Positions 52,486-64,000 of a DNA stretch of 64,000 nucleotides are shown here, piece after piece; positions within the stretch are counted from its first letter, which is position 1; each line of letters opens with the position of its first letter. A program made the position numbers and the translations under genes. Origin of the DNA: Tachypleus tridentatus (Eukaryota > Arthropoda > Merostomata > Xiphosura > Limulidae); the NCBI RefSeq assembly GCF_004210375.1, contig NC_134831.1:42318035-42382034 (forward strand), written 5' to 3'. The notes under the pieces are model-generated. The model worked only from the letters and a program-made list of their open reading frames with translations. It had not been told where the DNA came from and ran no database searches.

Positions 52486-53929
52486 AAGTTACCTTCGACT
52501 TTTCGAACGATTTTACTTATTTTACATTTACTTGTGTGTATGTGAGATATTTTAAATGTCGTATTTATCATACGTATTTCTTGTTCTTAACTTGAACTTT
52601 AAAACACAATTATAACCATAATTTTCTTTTTAAGCCAAAACGTGTTAAACAAATTACGCTGCATTAAAAAAACAAAACATCCTAGGGTACAAACTACAAT
52701 GTGGGATTATAAAATGTATCTTGTATGTATCTATGTACTTGAGTTTTTTTAAATGATCAAATATTTTTCTCCTTGCCTCGAGTAGTGTAGATTGTCTTGC
52801 TTTGAATTGCATTAACTACTAGGTTTTGTTTGTTCGAATTTATGGAGTAAATATTTCACGCGAATGGACAAACGAGACAAGTTAAATTCTGTATTAATGT
52901 ATGTATGTTGCTTCTTGTGGTGTGTCAAAACAGAGGGTATAAAAATAAAGAGAAAGTTTCATGTTTATGTATATTTTAGCACTTATCCAGTGGCAACCGA
53001 CACATATTTTTCTAAGGCCAATCGTTTGTCCGATGGTTTATCTGTATTTTAACACTTCTGTTTTGAAACAAGCAGTAGGTGTTGCCCTACCAAGGAATTG
53101 TAAAGTGGTAATTATTTATAAATTATAGCAGGGCGGAGTCCACTCAGCCTTTAAAGAACACCATCATCTGTGTTTAAATAATAGAAGAAAGATCAAAGGC
53201 TGCCGCTATGTAAGGATGGGTGGGTACAATATATTGATGCCAATAGGTCGCGTGACCTATGATGCCATGGTTCTACAGAGTAACGCCAGAGGGCCGAAAT
53301 TTCCAATTCGTGCTACTTGGCGTAGATTGTTCTAATATATTTATAGGAGTAGATATTTCCAAAATATTAAGTCAGTTCGTGTAAAATGACAGATTATTTA
53401 TTTATAGCTGAGTAGAAGAAAAAATGAATAATAAATATGAAACTGGAAATGTTGTGTTAAATATTTGAATAAGATTAGGAATGTCTTGGGATGTAACGAT
53501 CTAAGACATTTAAAGATATGCGTAGGTATTCTGTTTAGAGAAATGTAGTATCCTTGTTAAGTTTTTCGTTGGATAATACACAGAGAAATATAACTAGAAA
53601 AAATTATTTTATTACTGCGTTTTTATAGTTAACGGAAATTCAGTTTTTGTGGCTTTATTTTTTATTGCTGATCATTAGAATGAGATGAACTGGTTACTAC
53701 TGAAATATTTGTAACAAAATGAATTTAACATGAAAGACATCTTATGGACACGGGCTAAATTTCCAAGTCGGAGCCTTCTAGGATTATGCTATAACCACAT
53801 AATTTTGAACTGCCGATTAAAGAAAAGGTGGCAAGTCAGCAGCACACTCCGCCTTAAGGATATTGCCCAATTCTTTAGCGAACTGTCGATATTCCAATTT
53901 AATGTTCTATTTAACGTTGGCAATGTTGT
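52486..53929. other. Gene-free stretch
   Basis: AT-rich, with a somewhat less AT-rich block at 53150-53340. The open frame at 53730-53990 overlaps a tRNA-like SINE head and has no recognised domain. Confidence 0.35.
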
Positions 53930-54022
53930 GTGTGTTGAGCAGGACCACGTTTCGAACCTTGGATCCTTTATCTGCAATCCAACGCATTAACAAACAGGCT
54001 TATGCCGGTGGGGTCATTGCAA
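53930..54022 (-). repeat. tRNA-like SINE head of a third type
   Basis: Minus strand: ccaccggcataagcctgttt, then gcgttggattgcagataaag and B box aaggttcgaaacgtggtcc. A-box and B-box spacing is tRNA-like, but it differs from families A and B. Confidence 0.5.
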
Positions 54023-56093
54023 ATACTGGTTGACTGTTTTCGACACTTAATATTAACGCGTATAATGCAGCTTAATCTTCGACAGTTGGTTCTGCCGGTA
54101 AGGGGGCACGATAAATATTTTTTTTTTATTATTCACAGTCGAAGACGAATGTCACTCGCATGAATTTTTTTTTAAATATCTAAACAGCTTTGGGACTTGT
54201 AACGTTTTCTCATCTGCTTGTTTGACACTTTGACATTTATCACATAGTTTTGAGATACATTCTGAAAATACTGCCCACGAGCTTTCGCTTTTTGCGTTTG
54301 TTTTCCCTTTCCCACCAGTAATAGCTCAAATTCCCTTATGTCTTTCTCTCCCTTTCTCGCTCTTGGTTGCCCTTACGCCCTTAGGTACGAGTTAGTATAC
54401 GTTAAGTGGAATCGGTAATTAGACTTTCTCATTCTGACAACCTGAAAACGTACATCATTTCTACCATATCTATTATGCAGACATTATAAGTAGTCGTGTG
54501 TTTGCATTATAGATGGCGTTTCCGTGAAACGGGGAGACGTTTAACTATCAATTTACATGTTGTATGACATTTACTACTACTGGCATAATTCTGGGTAACT
54601 GTATATTTCTGCCTGTTAAAACGCTTCTAATAGAAAATAAGTTTTGTACTCCATTACATAAATGAATGGAGGACCACCTAGCATTAATTAGTGTACATGT
54701 TTACTATAATGATGATGATACTTTCAGGCTCCAACTTGCTGATCCATCCGAAAAAGTAACATTATATCTCTGTTATTACGAATCAAAAGGTAAACATAAT
54801 TTTTTCATTGCAGCTCGTGTTTTTAGTCGTAGTTCCTAATACTTTCATCTTTTTTATCTTGGTTTGTTTTTCTTCAATCTCCTTCCGAGAGCGTGTGATT
54901 TTCTCCGAAGTGAGGGTAGAGGTCAAATGACCCCTATACCCTGCGGGCATGGATATTTTTAATTTGTTTCCTGGATAACTCATTATTAAGGACCTCCTAA
55001 TTAGTAAAGGGATGGACACGCAAGCAATGGTAGCACAGACTGTTAAATTTTTATTTTGTATAATTGGAATAGGGGTACTAGACGTATCTGTAAATCTTGA
55101 ATTGTCCAAATGTTTTAGCCTTATTTTTTGTTCGATGCAAAAGAAAAAAAATCGCGGTTTCTCTCCACCTCCTCGCTTATCAAATGTAAATATAAAAAAA
55201 TATTGTATTGTGTAACTTAGTTCTATTTAGAATTTTGATTTTTTTTTTTATGACTTCAATAGACCACAAGAGGACAATCTTCAGCCAGGACTTAACAAAA
55301 TTTCACAATTTTTTTTTTTTTTTTTTGAAATACTATCTTGTCTTGCCAAGCTAAACAGTTTTCACCAATTAAACGACAGCATAACATTAACAAATATATT
55401 GTATTCTTATCTTTACGTAACTCGCCGCGTCTTTCTCGTCTACAGATCTAGCAAAATGTGAAAGAAAATAACATTGTGTATGGTATCGGCATTTTGTTGT
55501 TTATAAAATCAATTTTTTTGTTCATTTGTTTTTGTTTTCTCAGTACAAAATTTGTTTCGTTTTTAAAACCTCCTTTGGATAAACGTTGGATAAACTAGTA
55601 TCAAAAAGAAACTTTCAAGCCTTTTTTATATCTTCTCTGATCAACCGTCAAACGAAATTAGTGTAATTTCGCTGAACTAGCGACTAATACCGCACTGCTA
55701 CAACATTTTCAGGGTATTATAATGTATACATTAAGGTTTGCACACAGTAAGAGAAAAATGTGGCATGTAATATTAAAATGTTAGGAGTATTGAAGTATTG
55801 TTGTATCTTTATTTATTACCTTTCAATAATAAGTAGGTGTTAAATTTAATAAAATACCCTAATTTTACTGAAAATCATGATTAAGAGAACTGCAACTTTT
55901 CCTGCTTGATCTGGAACTGCTCTTGTTTTCATATATCGGTCAGAAAATGTTGATTTATATATAGATCAAATCGGGGCATATCATATATTTTTGTACGAGT
56001 ACTAGTTTGGGACACACCAAATAATATTTTTATATCGAGACGAATTAGAATGTTTGTTTTTAGATAATCACAACTTATATTAATCGTTAAATT
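54023..56093. other. Gene-free stretch
   Basis: AT-rich with T-runs (54118-54126, 55309-55326). Short frames without domains. Confidence 0.4.
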
Positions 56094-56368
56094 TGTTTTG
56101 CTTTTGAATTTCGCGCAAAGCTACATGAGATCAACCTACAATAGCCATCCCTAATTTAGCAGTGTAAGACTAGAGGGAAGGCAGCTAGTCACCACCATCC
56201 ACCGCCAACTCTTGGGCTACTCTTTTACCAGTTGTGGAAATTGTCACTCGCATTATAACGCCCCAACAGCTGAAAGAGCAAGTACGTTTGTTTGTGATGG
56301 AAATTCGAACCCGCGACCCTCAGATTGCGAGTCGAGCTTTCTAACAACCTGCTCATGCCGGGCCCAAG
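56094..56368 (-). repeat. Family A SINE, full length
   Basis: gaatttcgcgcaaagctaca at the left; attcgaacccgcgaccctca and ctgctcatgccgggcccaag at the right. Confidence 0.92.
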
Positions 56369-56424
56369 TTTCCATCTGATTTTTAATCGCTTGCCATTGT
56401 CACACCTACAGTCCCTCAATAGGT

Positions 56425-56515
56425 TAAAGGTAACTTTTTACGGTCTTACAACATAAATATCGGGGGTTCGATTTTCCATTCTGTTATGTAACTTTGCGCT
56501 AAAACAAACCAACGA
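56425..56515 (+). repeat. Family B-like SINE
   Basis: ttacggtcttacaacataaa, B box gggggttcgattttcc, tail aactttgcgctaaaacaaac. Confidence 0.55.
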
Positions 56516-56734
56516 ACAGCTTACAAATAATAATTTATTTTTTAAATGTTAATGTGCATATCTAAATCGAAAGAGCATGCTGTTGTAACAAAATAAACTG
56601 ACTGCAATTTAAAAATATATATTTGAATTTAACATGATGAACAACATGGTAAAGAAAATTTGTGAAATTATGTGCTTATGTGCATATAATTTTCAAAGCA
56701 TGGTGGGAACTAAAAAAAATGTTAGTTTCGTGGT

Positions 56735-57008
56735 GTAATGGTTTATAATGCCCATTTCTAGCTAGGCCTGGCGTTCGGCTGAGGATCGCGGGTTCGAATC
56801 CCGGTCGCACCAAACATGCTCGCCCTTTCATCCGTGAGGGTATTATAATGTAACGGTCAATCCCACTATTCGTTGGTAAGAATAGCCCAACAGTTAGCGG
56901 TGGATGGTGATGACTAGCTCCCTTCCTTCTAGTCTTGCACTACTAAATTATGGACAGCTAGCCCAGATAGCCCTCGAGTAGCTTTGCGCGAAATTAAAAA
57001 ACAAAAAC
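56735..57008 (+). repeat. Family A SINE
   Basis: cgcgggttcgaatcccggtc, then gcaccaaacatgctcgccct and tagctttgcgcgaaattaaa. The head is rearranged. Confidence 0.88.
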
Positions 57009-58769
57009 ATTTCTAGCTAAGTCCCTCAAAGAAAATGGATGAACAAAATGTATAGAAGTCAAGTTAACTGTTTTTAGGCCTAATATGAAAATTTACATGT
57101 AGGCACCGCGGTGTTGAAATTTACTTAAGTTTTATAGGGAATTTGTTTTCGCTCCTTTTAGAACTACTTTCATTAATAGTATTTGTTATAGCGTTTAATG
57201 TATCTATTTTTTTGTGAATATATTTTGCTTTGCTAACTTATTCGGCCTATATGAATTTTGGCTAACACAGATCTTCAGAGCTGACCAGTTTCGTGATGTA
57301 TTAATAGGATTACACCCGATAATATCGCTAACACCAATGGTGGCGAAACAGTGTATTTTATAAAAAAATTAAAGTTTGTTAGATATATGACTTTTAGGTT
57401 GAATATTAGTTAATAGTAAGTGTCGCTTACTTCTGTATGTCTTCCTTTGCGTGTACGGGTGATGCGTGGTTGTAGCTTTTATGACGAAACCTGTACGTAC
57501 AAATACAGCTGACTCAATCATAATTCCGGAATTTCCAATTCTGTGATGCTATGTTATCTTTTAAAATTAACGTAGGGTAGAAAACACGTGTATTCATTAA
57601 ATGGCGTACGCCAATTAGATCTATAGAAGTTACCCGAAAGAACTTTCCATACAACCCCAGGTTTTCGAATAAAGGTTAAGTCTCGCCAAAACATTTTTAT
57701 ATAGTCTATCTTTTTATTTATTTTTAATTACTTTTTGAAGACATCTTAAGTTTGCAATTTTAGGTTTGTTTGTTTCAAAGTCAGAATGTAATTAGGTAGG
57801 TAATTTGGTAATTTTGATATGAGAAATTACACATTGTTACAAAAACGTCGGCACTTTGTTGCCTAAAATTGGCGTCTCATTAGAAAGAAATGGTTCTATT
57901 TTAATAAAACATTTTTAGTCGAATACAAGCGACTTAAATATTTCAAAAAAATGATTGAAAAAAGGCAAAAGATATACGGAGAAAAGTTTTTTTTTGTCTG
58001 AACACAGCTAAAATGACTTCAATTCATGTAAAGAAACAAATGAAGTAATTTCTCACAGTTGAAACATTGTTAAAAAAACTTTGAATATTTATACAAAAAA
58101 AATTTTTGGTGGTCGACTTCATTTGACTATCGCATTAAAGTTTTGCAATTTTCTCAAAGTGTGGCTCTTGTGCTTTATTAAAGTAACTCCAAATTGTTGT
58201 AACATATTACCAAATTTTAACAAAACTATATTCATTATAAATAGGAATGAATATCAAAAGTTAGTTTGTTTTAAAACGAGAGTCGGTAATCATGAAGGTG
58301 AGACTTTGTCCTGCACTGTATGTACTACCCTCCTACCACTACTGGAGTGTTCACGTTTCACAACTGGTTTTGGATTTTTCTCCGTTTTTCTGGCGTGTCT
58401 TAGTAGTTTATGTATAAAAACGACAACTGGATTATTAGGTTATTATTATTATTATCATTCATCTTCTTTAGTTAAATTTTCTTTGATATTAATATCATCA
58501 CTACTTGCATATTAAAAAAACAAAGAAAAAAGTAATAATTTTTTCTCTCCCACAATCAAATGCCCTGCAACTTAATTGTACAAGTGTAAACTCGTTTCCA
58601 ATCCAAAAGCGCGCTCTCATAATTTGAAATGAATCGCGTATTCTATAACACTTGCATATTGTTTCTTATACTCTTAAAGACAGTAACGACTTCAGCTGCT
58701 TTGATCCTTAAAACTAAAATTATCTTCGTCCTCTCTAGCCATAGCACTTGGTCAAAACATGTGGTCTCT
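57009..58769. other. Gene-free stretch
   Basis: A 144-codon + frame at 58081-58515 has no ATG-proximal signals, no recognised domain and a low-complexity TAT run, so I do not call it a gene. Confidence 0.4.
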
Positions 58770-58890
58770 CCCAACCGGTGGGTCAACGGTAAGTTGACGA
58801 ACTTACAATTCTAACATCTGGGGTTCGATTCTCCGTGATGGACACAGTAGATAGTCTGGTATAATTTTGTGCTAAAAGAACTTGCTACCT
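58770..58890 (+). repeat. Family B SINE
   Basis: caaccggtgggtcaacggta, then cttacaattctaacatctgg, B box ggggttcgattctcc and agatagtctggtataatttt. Confidence 0.65.
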
Positions 58891-60082
58891 AATTCTGTCT
58901 AAAAAAATAATCATTACTCCAGCAACTTTATTTCTGCAACTTTTTAAATACAACCATATGAAAACCAACCCTGATACAACCACAGTCGAACGAGTGAAAT
59001 AACCGCCATATCTGTGAATCAAACGTTTTACTATTTAAAAAAAAACAAAATTAAACTTTAATTCTTGCCCTTGAATGAATTGTTACTATTATCATGCTAG
59101 TCAGGTTTAATATTTTCGTATCGGGTTTTAGCTCGCAAGTACGAACAGAAATTCCACAAAGATAATTTTAACTAAATTCTATCAATGGCTTCTCATCTAA
59201 CTATAGATAACCTAGTTCATGGTAAAAAATTATTTGTTTGTTATTTTATATAAACATGATAGTACTGTTTTTTTGTACGCCCATGTAATTACTTTGCAGC
59301 TTGTGGATATATCTCTACGTGTTTTGTTTTTTTTTCATCAGTAACTCGCCTCCTAGAGGTGAATCTTCACATTTTGCCTGAAGGGTTTTTAGTTTTACGT
59401 TTGGCGGTCTTTTGTAAGGAAAGTAAATTTTTATGTTCTAAGATAACCTTTCATTAATCATGAATTTACTTAACTTCTGTACAGGGGACGAGTGCACCAG
59501 CTAATTAGAAATAAACAGTAAATCGGAACAGACTAATAGGTAGACAATGGAAAGATGAACATGATGTTGGATGTGTTAGTAGTTAGATATTATAAAGTAG
59601 AAAAATGATAAACGTGTAGACTTATCGTAGAATACACGGATGATTATTCCACAGATAAATAAATATGTGTAGATACAGAAAGATAGAAAAGTGAATTATA
59701 GAAGTAGGAACGGATAGACACAGTTGAATAGTTAGATGAAGAGAAATAAATGTACCAGTAGATAGAGAGAAGTTGGTGGGTGAGAGGGTAAACAGATCGA
59801 CAACAGGAGAGTTGAATGGATGAACAGATGTACCCTATTATTGAGAGATTCTTGTACCGTTACATACAGCTTGGCGTTGAATATTTGTGGTGTAAGTTAA
59901 GACAACATTACATATCTAGATTCATTGGTTATTTTAAGTATTACTTAGCTATCCATTGGTACATTTAATTTAGAAAAATGTGATGAACATCACTTTTGCA
60001 GTATGATCAGTAGACATTATTCTGTGCTGATTTAAAAACAACAAACAAACACGACATTAACGGAATCTTCTAAGCACTGGTT
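58891..60082. other. Gene-free stretch with purine-rich GATA-like block
   Basis: 59500-59840 is strongly purine-rich with irregular agatagaaagatagaa and gatagagagaagttgg words, a decayed simple repeat. No gene recognised. Confidence 0.5.
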
Positions 60083-60348
60083 TTGGTTTGGTTTTTGGAA
60101 TTTCGCACAAAGCTACTCGAGGGCTATCTGTGCTAGCCGTCCCTAATTTTGCAGTGTAAGACTAGAGGGAAGGCAGCTAGTCATCACCACCCACCGCCAA
60201 CTCTTGGGCTACTCTTTTACCAACGAATAGTGGGATTGACCGTCACGTTATGGCTGGGAGGGCGAGCATGTTTGGCGCGACGCGGGCGCGAACCCGCGAC
60301 CCTCGGATTACGAGTCGCACGCCTTACGCGCTAGGCCATGCCAGGCCT
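60083..60348 (-). repeat. Family A SINE, full length
   Basis: ggaatttcgcacaaagctac to gcgcgaacccgcgaccctcg and cgctaggccatgccaggcct. Confidence 0.93.
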
Positions 60349-60387
60349 CTAAGCACTGGAAAGTTACTTCGTAAACAAGTGTTATTT

Positions 60388-60592
60388 GGTTTGAATTTCA
60401 CGCAAAGCTGTATGAGGACTATCTGCGCTAGCCATCCCTAATTTAGCAGTGTAAGACTAGATGGCTACTCTTTTACTCAAACCAATACTGGGATTGATAG
60501 TAAGATAATGTCCGCATGGCTGAAAGGGTGAACATGTTTGGTGAGACGGGGATTCGAACCTGTGACCCTCAGATCACGACTCGAGCGCTCTT
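60388..60592 (-). repeat. Family A SINE, internally deleted, tandem to the previous copy
   Basis: ttgaatttcacgcaaagctg, then gactagatggctactctttt (deletion) and gattcgaacctgtgaccctc. Confidence 0.88.
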
Positions 60593-61037
60593 GAGTTGTC
60601 TACGTAACGCTTTTGTACTTTGCACAAGTAATAAGGATACTATTTATCGAACAAATACCAGGTACAGTGTGTCGCACTCCAGTTCGAAGAGTCGCTTGTC
60701 CGTTTCAAGTGTACTATAAACAAAATTTGAAGGGGTGGTACTAAACATTTTTTCTTTTACTTCTTTAGATCCAACTAATCGCGCAAATGTAGCCATTCTG
60801 AATGTAAATGATTTATTTGACCTTTCGAACTTTAAATCGACTGATATTTTGAGTAAAATCGTTCGAAAAAGTCACTTAACAGTTTCATATAGCACATAGG
60901 AGTCACTCGTTTTCTAAAACGAGTAATAATTGACATGCTTACCGTTGTCTGTAAATACAGTGTAAACTTTCGTTATCAGAGAACGTGAGCATCCAGAAAC
61001 CTGACAGCTATTTAAACTCGGTCTGTCTGCCTTATAT

Positions 61038-61315
61038 AGGCCTGGCATGGCCCGGTGGTTAAGGCATTCGACTCGTAATCTGAGGGTCGCAGTTGCGAAT
61101 CCCCGTCGCACCAAACATGCTCGCCTTTTCAGCCGTGGGAGCGTTATAATGTGACGGTCAATCCCACTATTCGTTAGTAAAAGAGTAGCTCAAGAGTTGG
61201 CGGTGGGTGGTGATGAGTAGCTGCTATCCTTCTAGTCTTACACTACTAAATTAGGGACGGCTAGCACAGATAGCCCTCGAGTAGCTTTGTGCGAAATTCA
61301 GAAAAAAAAAAAAAA
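61038..61315 (+). repeat. Family A SINE, full length with A-rich tail
   Basis: ggcctggcatggcccggtgg, ttaaggcattcgactcgtaa, full body and gtgcgaaattcag followed by a 13-A run. Confidence 0.95.
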
Positions 61316-62400
61316 GACAACAAAGCAACCAAGAACTGTAGAAGCCCTGATAGGATAGTTCCGGATCTATAAAACCGTTCCTGTTTTGTGCCGAAAAGAG
61401 GAAGTGTAGCCATAGCTGGCGAAGGAAGTAAAACTTTGGTACATGTAGTATACGTTTTCGTGACGCTTTCTGATAAATAGGAAATGACGCAGAAAATGGT
61501 TCCGAGAAAGTTTTTTTGTTTTCTGTTAGTGTATTAACTTTTATATATGAACATATTGAGCAGTGTTTTAAGATTATAAATCTTTCAGAACATTCTACGT
61601 GTGTTGAAACTTAAACCTAACACCCCATACATGCTTACTTAATATACGTGTAAATTTGAATTTTTTTAAAATCCAGCAATACTTTCGAGTTTTAATTTAA
61701 AGCATTAAAAATAATCAAAATATTAATGGCATTTGAGAAGATGTATTCGTTTCGTGGTTATTTATTTCTCAAGTGTAAGATATACTATATCTTCCTAATA
61801 TCATCATCATATTACATTGTTTCGCAGTTTGTATATTTAAAATTGCATGATCATACTTTTTTAATTTTCCTTACTTTTGGAGAATCTGTTGTGGAAAGGT
61901 AACTAATTAGCAGCCCCTCCTACTCTTGGGCTACTCTAAAATGACTGTGATATTTGATTCTTTTAGAATAATAATAATAAAATAAAAAACAACTGCCACA
62001 TATTTCATAGTATGTTTTGTTTTCCTTCAACGATAATGGTATGTGAGCAACAGAACATAGTTAATCACCGCGAGATTCGAGCATGTTAGTCACTGTTAAT
62101 GCTCATCTTTTGTAATTTAAGAAACCAAACAATCTCCTCTTGCGCACCCAGTATGGTTTCATCAACATTGTTCTACCATATATCACTTGATTTATTTTGC
62201 TCTCAATCAGGAGAGCATTTTGTGTCCACTTTTTTTCTCTTTTAGTCTTTTGACATTACATAAAGGTATGGGATTTTATATAATCTCTACTTCTATCGGT
62301 AATGTGACTTTTTTTTTGCTCATTTTTATTTGTAACTTTTCACTCAATACGAATTTCCAAGTCTGTGTAGGTTTGATACTGTACTTGATCTTTCACGCAT
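61316..62400. other. Gene-free stretch
   Basis: AT-rich. A small family A scrap (tactcttgggctactct) lies at about 61919-61936. Nothing else recognised. Confidence 0.4.
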
Positions 62401-62429
62401 GAACTTTTGAGCTCCTCAGGGTTGTTTTA

Positions 62430-63450
62430 AATGTGCGCGTTTCAGTTTTCCTATCAGTGCTATCTTACTGTCGCAAATAGCCTATATGTCAACGATTGTA
62501 ACATTTCTTGTCGGTTGTCAAACATGAGGTTTATTGAGTGATAGCCACCGACTGCCCTCGCTTGTTGAGGTGGACCAGATTTTGTTCGTCCTATAAAACC
62601 ATTTGTGTGCATCTTTGCCACCAGCTCTATATTACTAGTAGTGTTTTTTCCTGTTGTAATTAAGACTGTATTTGGGACTTGTATTTGATCATAACCTATC
62701 ACATATTCCTCACACAAAGCAGCTTCATGTCAATCGTACAGGGGCAATGAACATCCCTTGTGTACTCTCTTCCATTTCTTGGGGAGTGAATATATGTTTC
62801 ACGCTCAAGATCTATCGTAGTCTCGTCTGACCTAAACTTGAATATGGGTCCGTGATTTACCCATGGATTCTGCCTTGAAAATAGTGGGCCCTGCGTATTA
62901 TCTTTGACTTCGGCTCTGCATGAGGTTTTCATATGTTACTGGTGCAGAGTGTGTACCCTACATTTTATATACTTCTTCATATCGGGTATTTGCCACTTTA
63001 CTTGCTACATTCTACAAAACACTGATTCTCATCACATAATCCTACTTGAGGTTGTTTTCCTTCCTTAGTGAGCTGTGCTCTTTTGGAAACGATAAATACT
63101 ATTCCTCTATTTGGCTTTTGTATTCATGCAGCACTGGCTGAAATTAGATCTTTTGTCATTACTCGATGTTGCTGAGTTTGATAGTCCACCCTGCCGTAAC
63201 TCATTATGGTCTTGCTATATATTTTTGAGTCATCTGAGAAGAACAAATACTTCTGCTTGAAGGTAACATCTTCTCTTTGTTGAGCATATTTTGAGAATTT
63301 CTCTATTTTACATTTCTACGGATGGTTCTGTGGTTTTTGCTATGGTTTGTTGCAAGTCGGTGGCTGCTCACAGAATCCAACTCCAGAGTTGTATGGCACG
63401 TCACTTGCCTTCGATCATGTAGAGGCTAAGCACTAAGTGATTCAGGATTA
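62430..63450 (-). pseudogene. Unidentified decayed coding region
   Basis: The minus strand keeps long stop-poor segments in shifting frames: about 63140-63300 (VTFKQKYLFFSDDSKIYSKT), 62930-63130 (RGIVFIVSKRAQLTKEGK), 62699-62932 (FKFRSDETTIDLERETYIHS) and 62460-62717 (NTVLITTGKNTTSNIELVAK). Composition is protein-like and less AT-rich than the flanks, with no repeats. I do not recognise the family. A decayed large mobile element or an integrated virus are possible; a host pseudogene cannot be excluded. Confidence 0.35.
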
Positions 63451-64000
63451 TAACATTTCCTGAACTATGTTGTTGTTGTTAGTCATTTTTAGAACAATAT
63501 ATTGAGTTCAATAGATTTAATGTGCTTTTTAGTGTATTTTAATTTCTCCCCTGGAATAGTATTAAGTAATTTTAGTTTGCTACTTCGTGTGCGTGTGTAG
63601 AACGAAGCGATGAAGGTGTCTAGTCACATACCCTTCAAAATTAATAGGAATCCTGTGAAAACTTTTTTTTTTTTTAAATCTTAACCATTTAACAAAAGTG
63701 TAACTGTTACTCATTAATGACTGGATTGGCGATTGGCTTTCATGAGACCTTAATATTAGAAATAAGGTAAAATGATTGGTATTGGTAGATTGCTTTGTAC
63801 AGGGTGTACCAAAAGTGTGGCCTTGTAGGAAAGATGCGATTTTTTTTTTTTCACTTGACGTGCTTGTACTTCAAGAGCTGACCGTTTGGCCTACTTGTCT
63901 ATTGGGGAAGGTAATTTGACGTTCAGGAACAATGCATCATTTTACTCGCATGAAACATTAAATTATACTGTCGGGGCTAATATTTGGGGCACTTTTCTTG

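Noticed and set aside
58081-58515. 144-codon + strand frame
   Set aside because: No recognised domain, AT-driven composition, a Tyr run from TAT repeats, and no splice or promoter context.
60149-60719. Arg-rich + strand frames with RTRDPRI-like motifs
   Set aside because: These are translations of antisense family A SINEs, a common false gene call.

Overview
This window is eukaryotic nuclear DNA. It is AT-rich, intron-rich and packed with SINEs, minisatellites and decayed transposons. I recognise one complete protein-coding gene: a nitric oxide synthase (NOS) on the + strand, split into 24 coding exons from about 16790 to 49311. Joining the exons at consensus splice sites gives an unbroken frame of 1136 codons plus stop, with every intron phase compatible. 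The repeat families are two tRNA-headed SINEs, Penelope-like elements, a Tc1-like transposon and a CR1-like LINE. With the long introns they suggest an arthropod. I favour a chelicerate, possibly a horseshoe crab, because the main SINE looks like ones I associate with that group; this is an inference from memory, not a search.

Layout. 1-16.7 kb holds only repeats: a Penelope-like relic with a GIY-YIG domain and hammerhead-like motif (1-705), an antisense Penelope-like relic (about 2360-2660), a 27-copy 40-bp minisatellite (2692-3775), a decayed hAT-like transposase (5886-6750), a TATAA microsatellite (10436-10572) and a 5' Tc1 fragment cut by a SINE (12423-13239). 16.7-49.3 kb is the NOS gene. 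Its introns carry a decayed CR1-like LINE (about 26.0-27.5 kb), a nearly full-length but frameshifted Tc1 copy (38606-39909), many SINEs and several minisatellites. 49.3-64 kb has a probable NOS 3' UTR, an inverted pair of Penelope terminal repeats with hammerhead-like cores (49905-50345), many SINEs, and an unidentified decayed coding region on the minus strand (about 62.4-63.45 kb).

The NOS protein has every expected module: zinc-binding CxxxxC, heme cysteine, substrate glutamate, tetrahydrobiopterin region, calmodulin-binding helix, FMN domain with a long insert of the constitutive (autoinhibited) type, FAD domain and NADPH domain with a short C-terminal tail.

The most unusual observations concern splice sites. 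A SINE has inserted at the 5' splice site of exon 14, and its target-site duplication copied the donor. The 3' ends of exons 12 and 18, with their donors, are tandemly duplicated (exon 18 about seven-fold). One intron needs a GC-AG splice pair to keep the frame.
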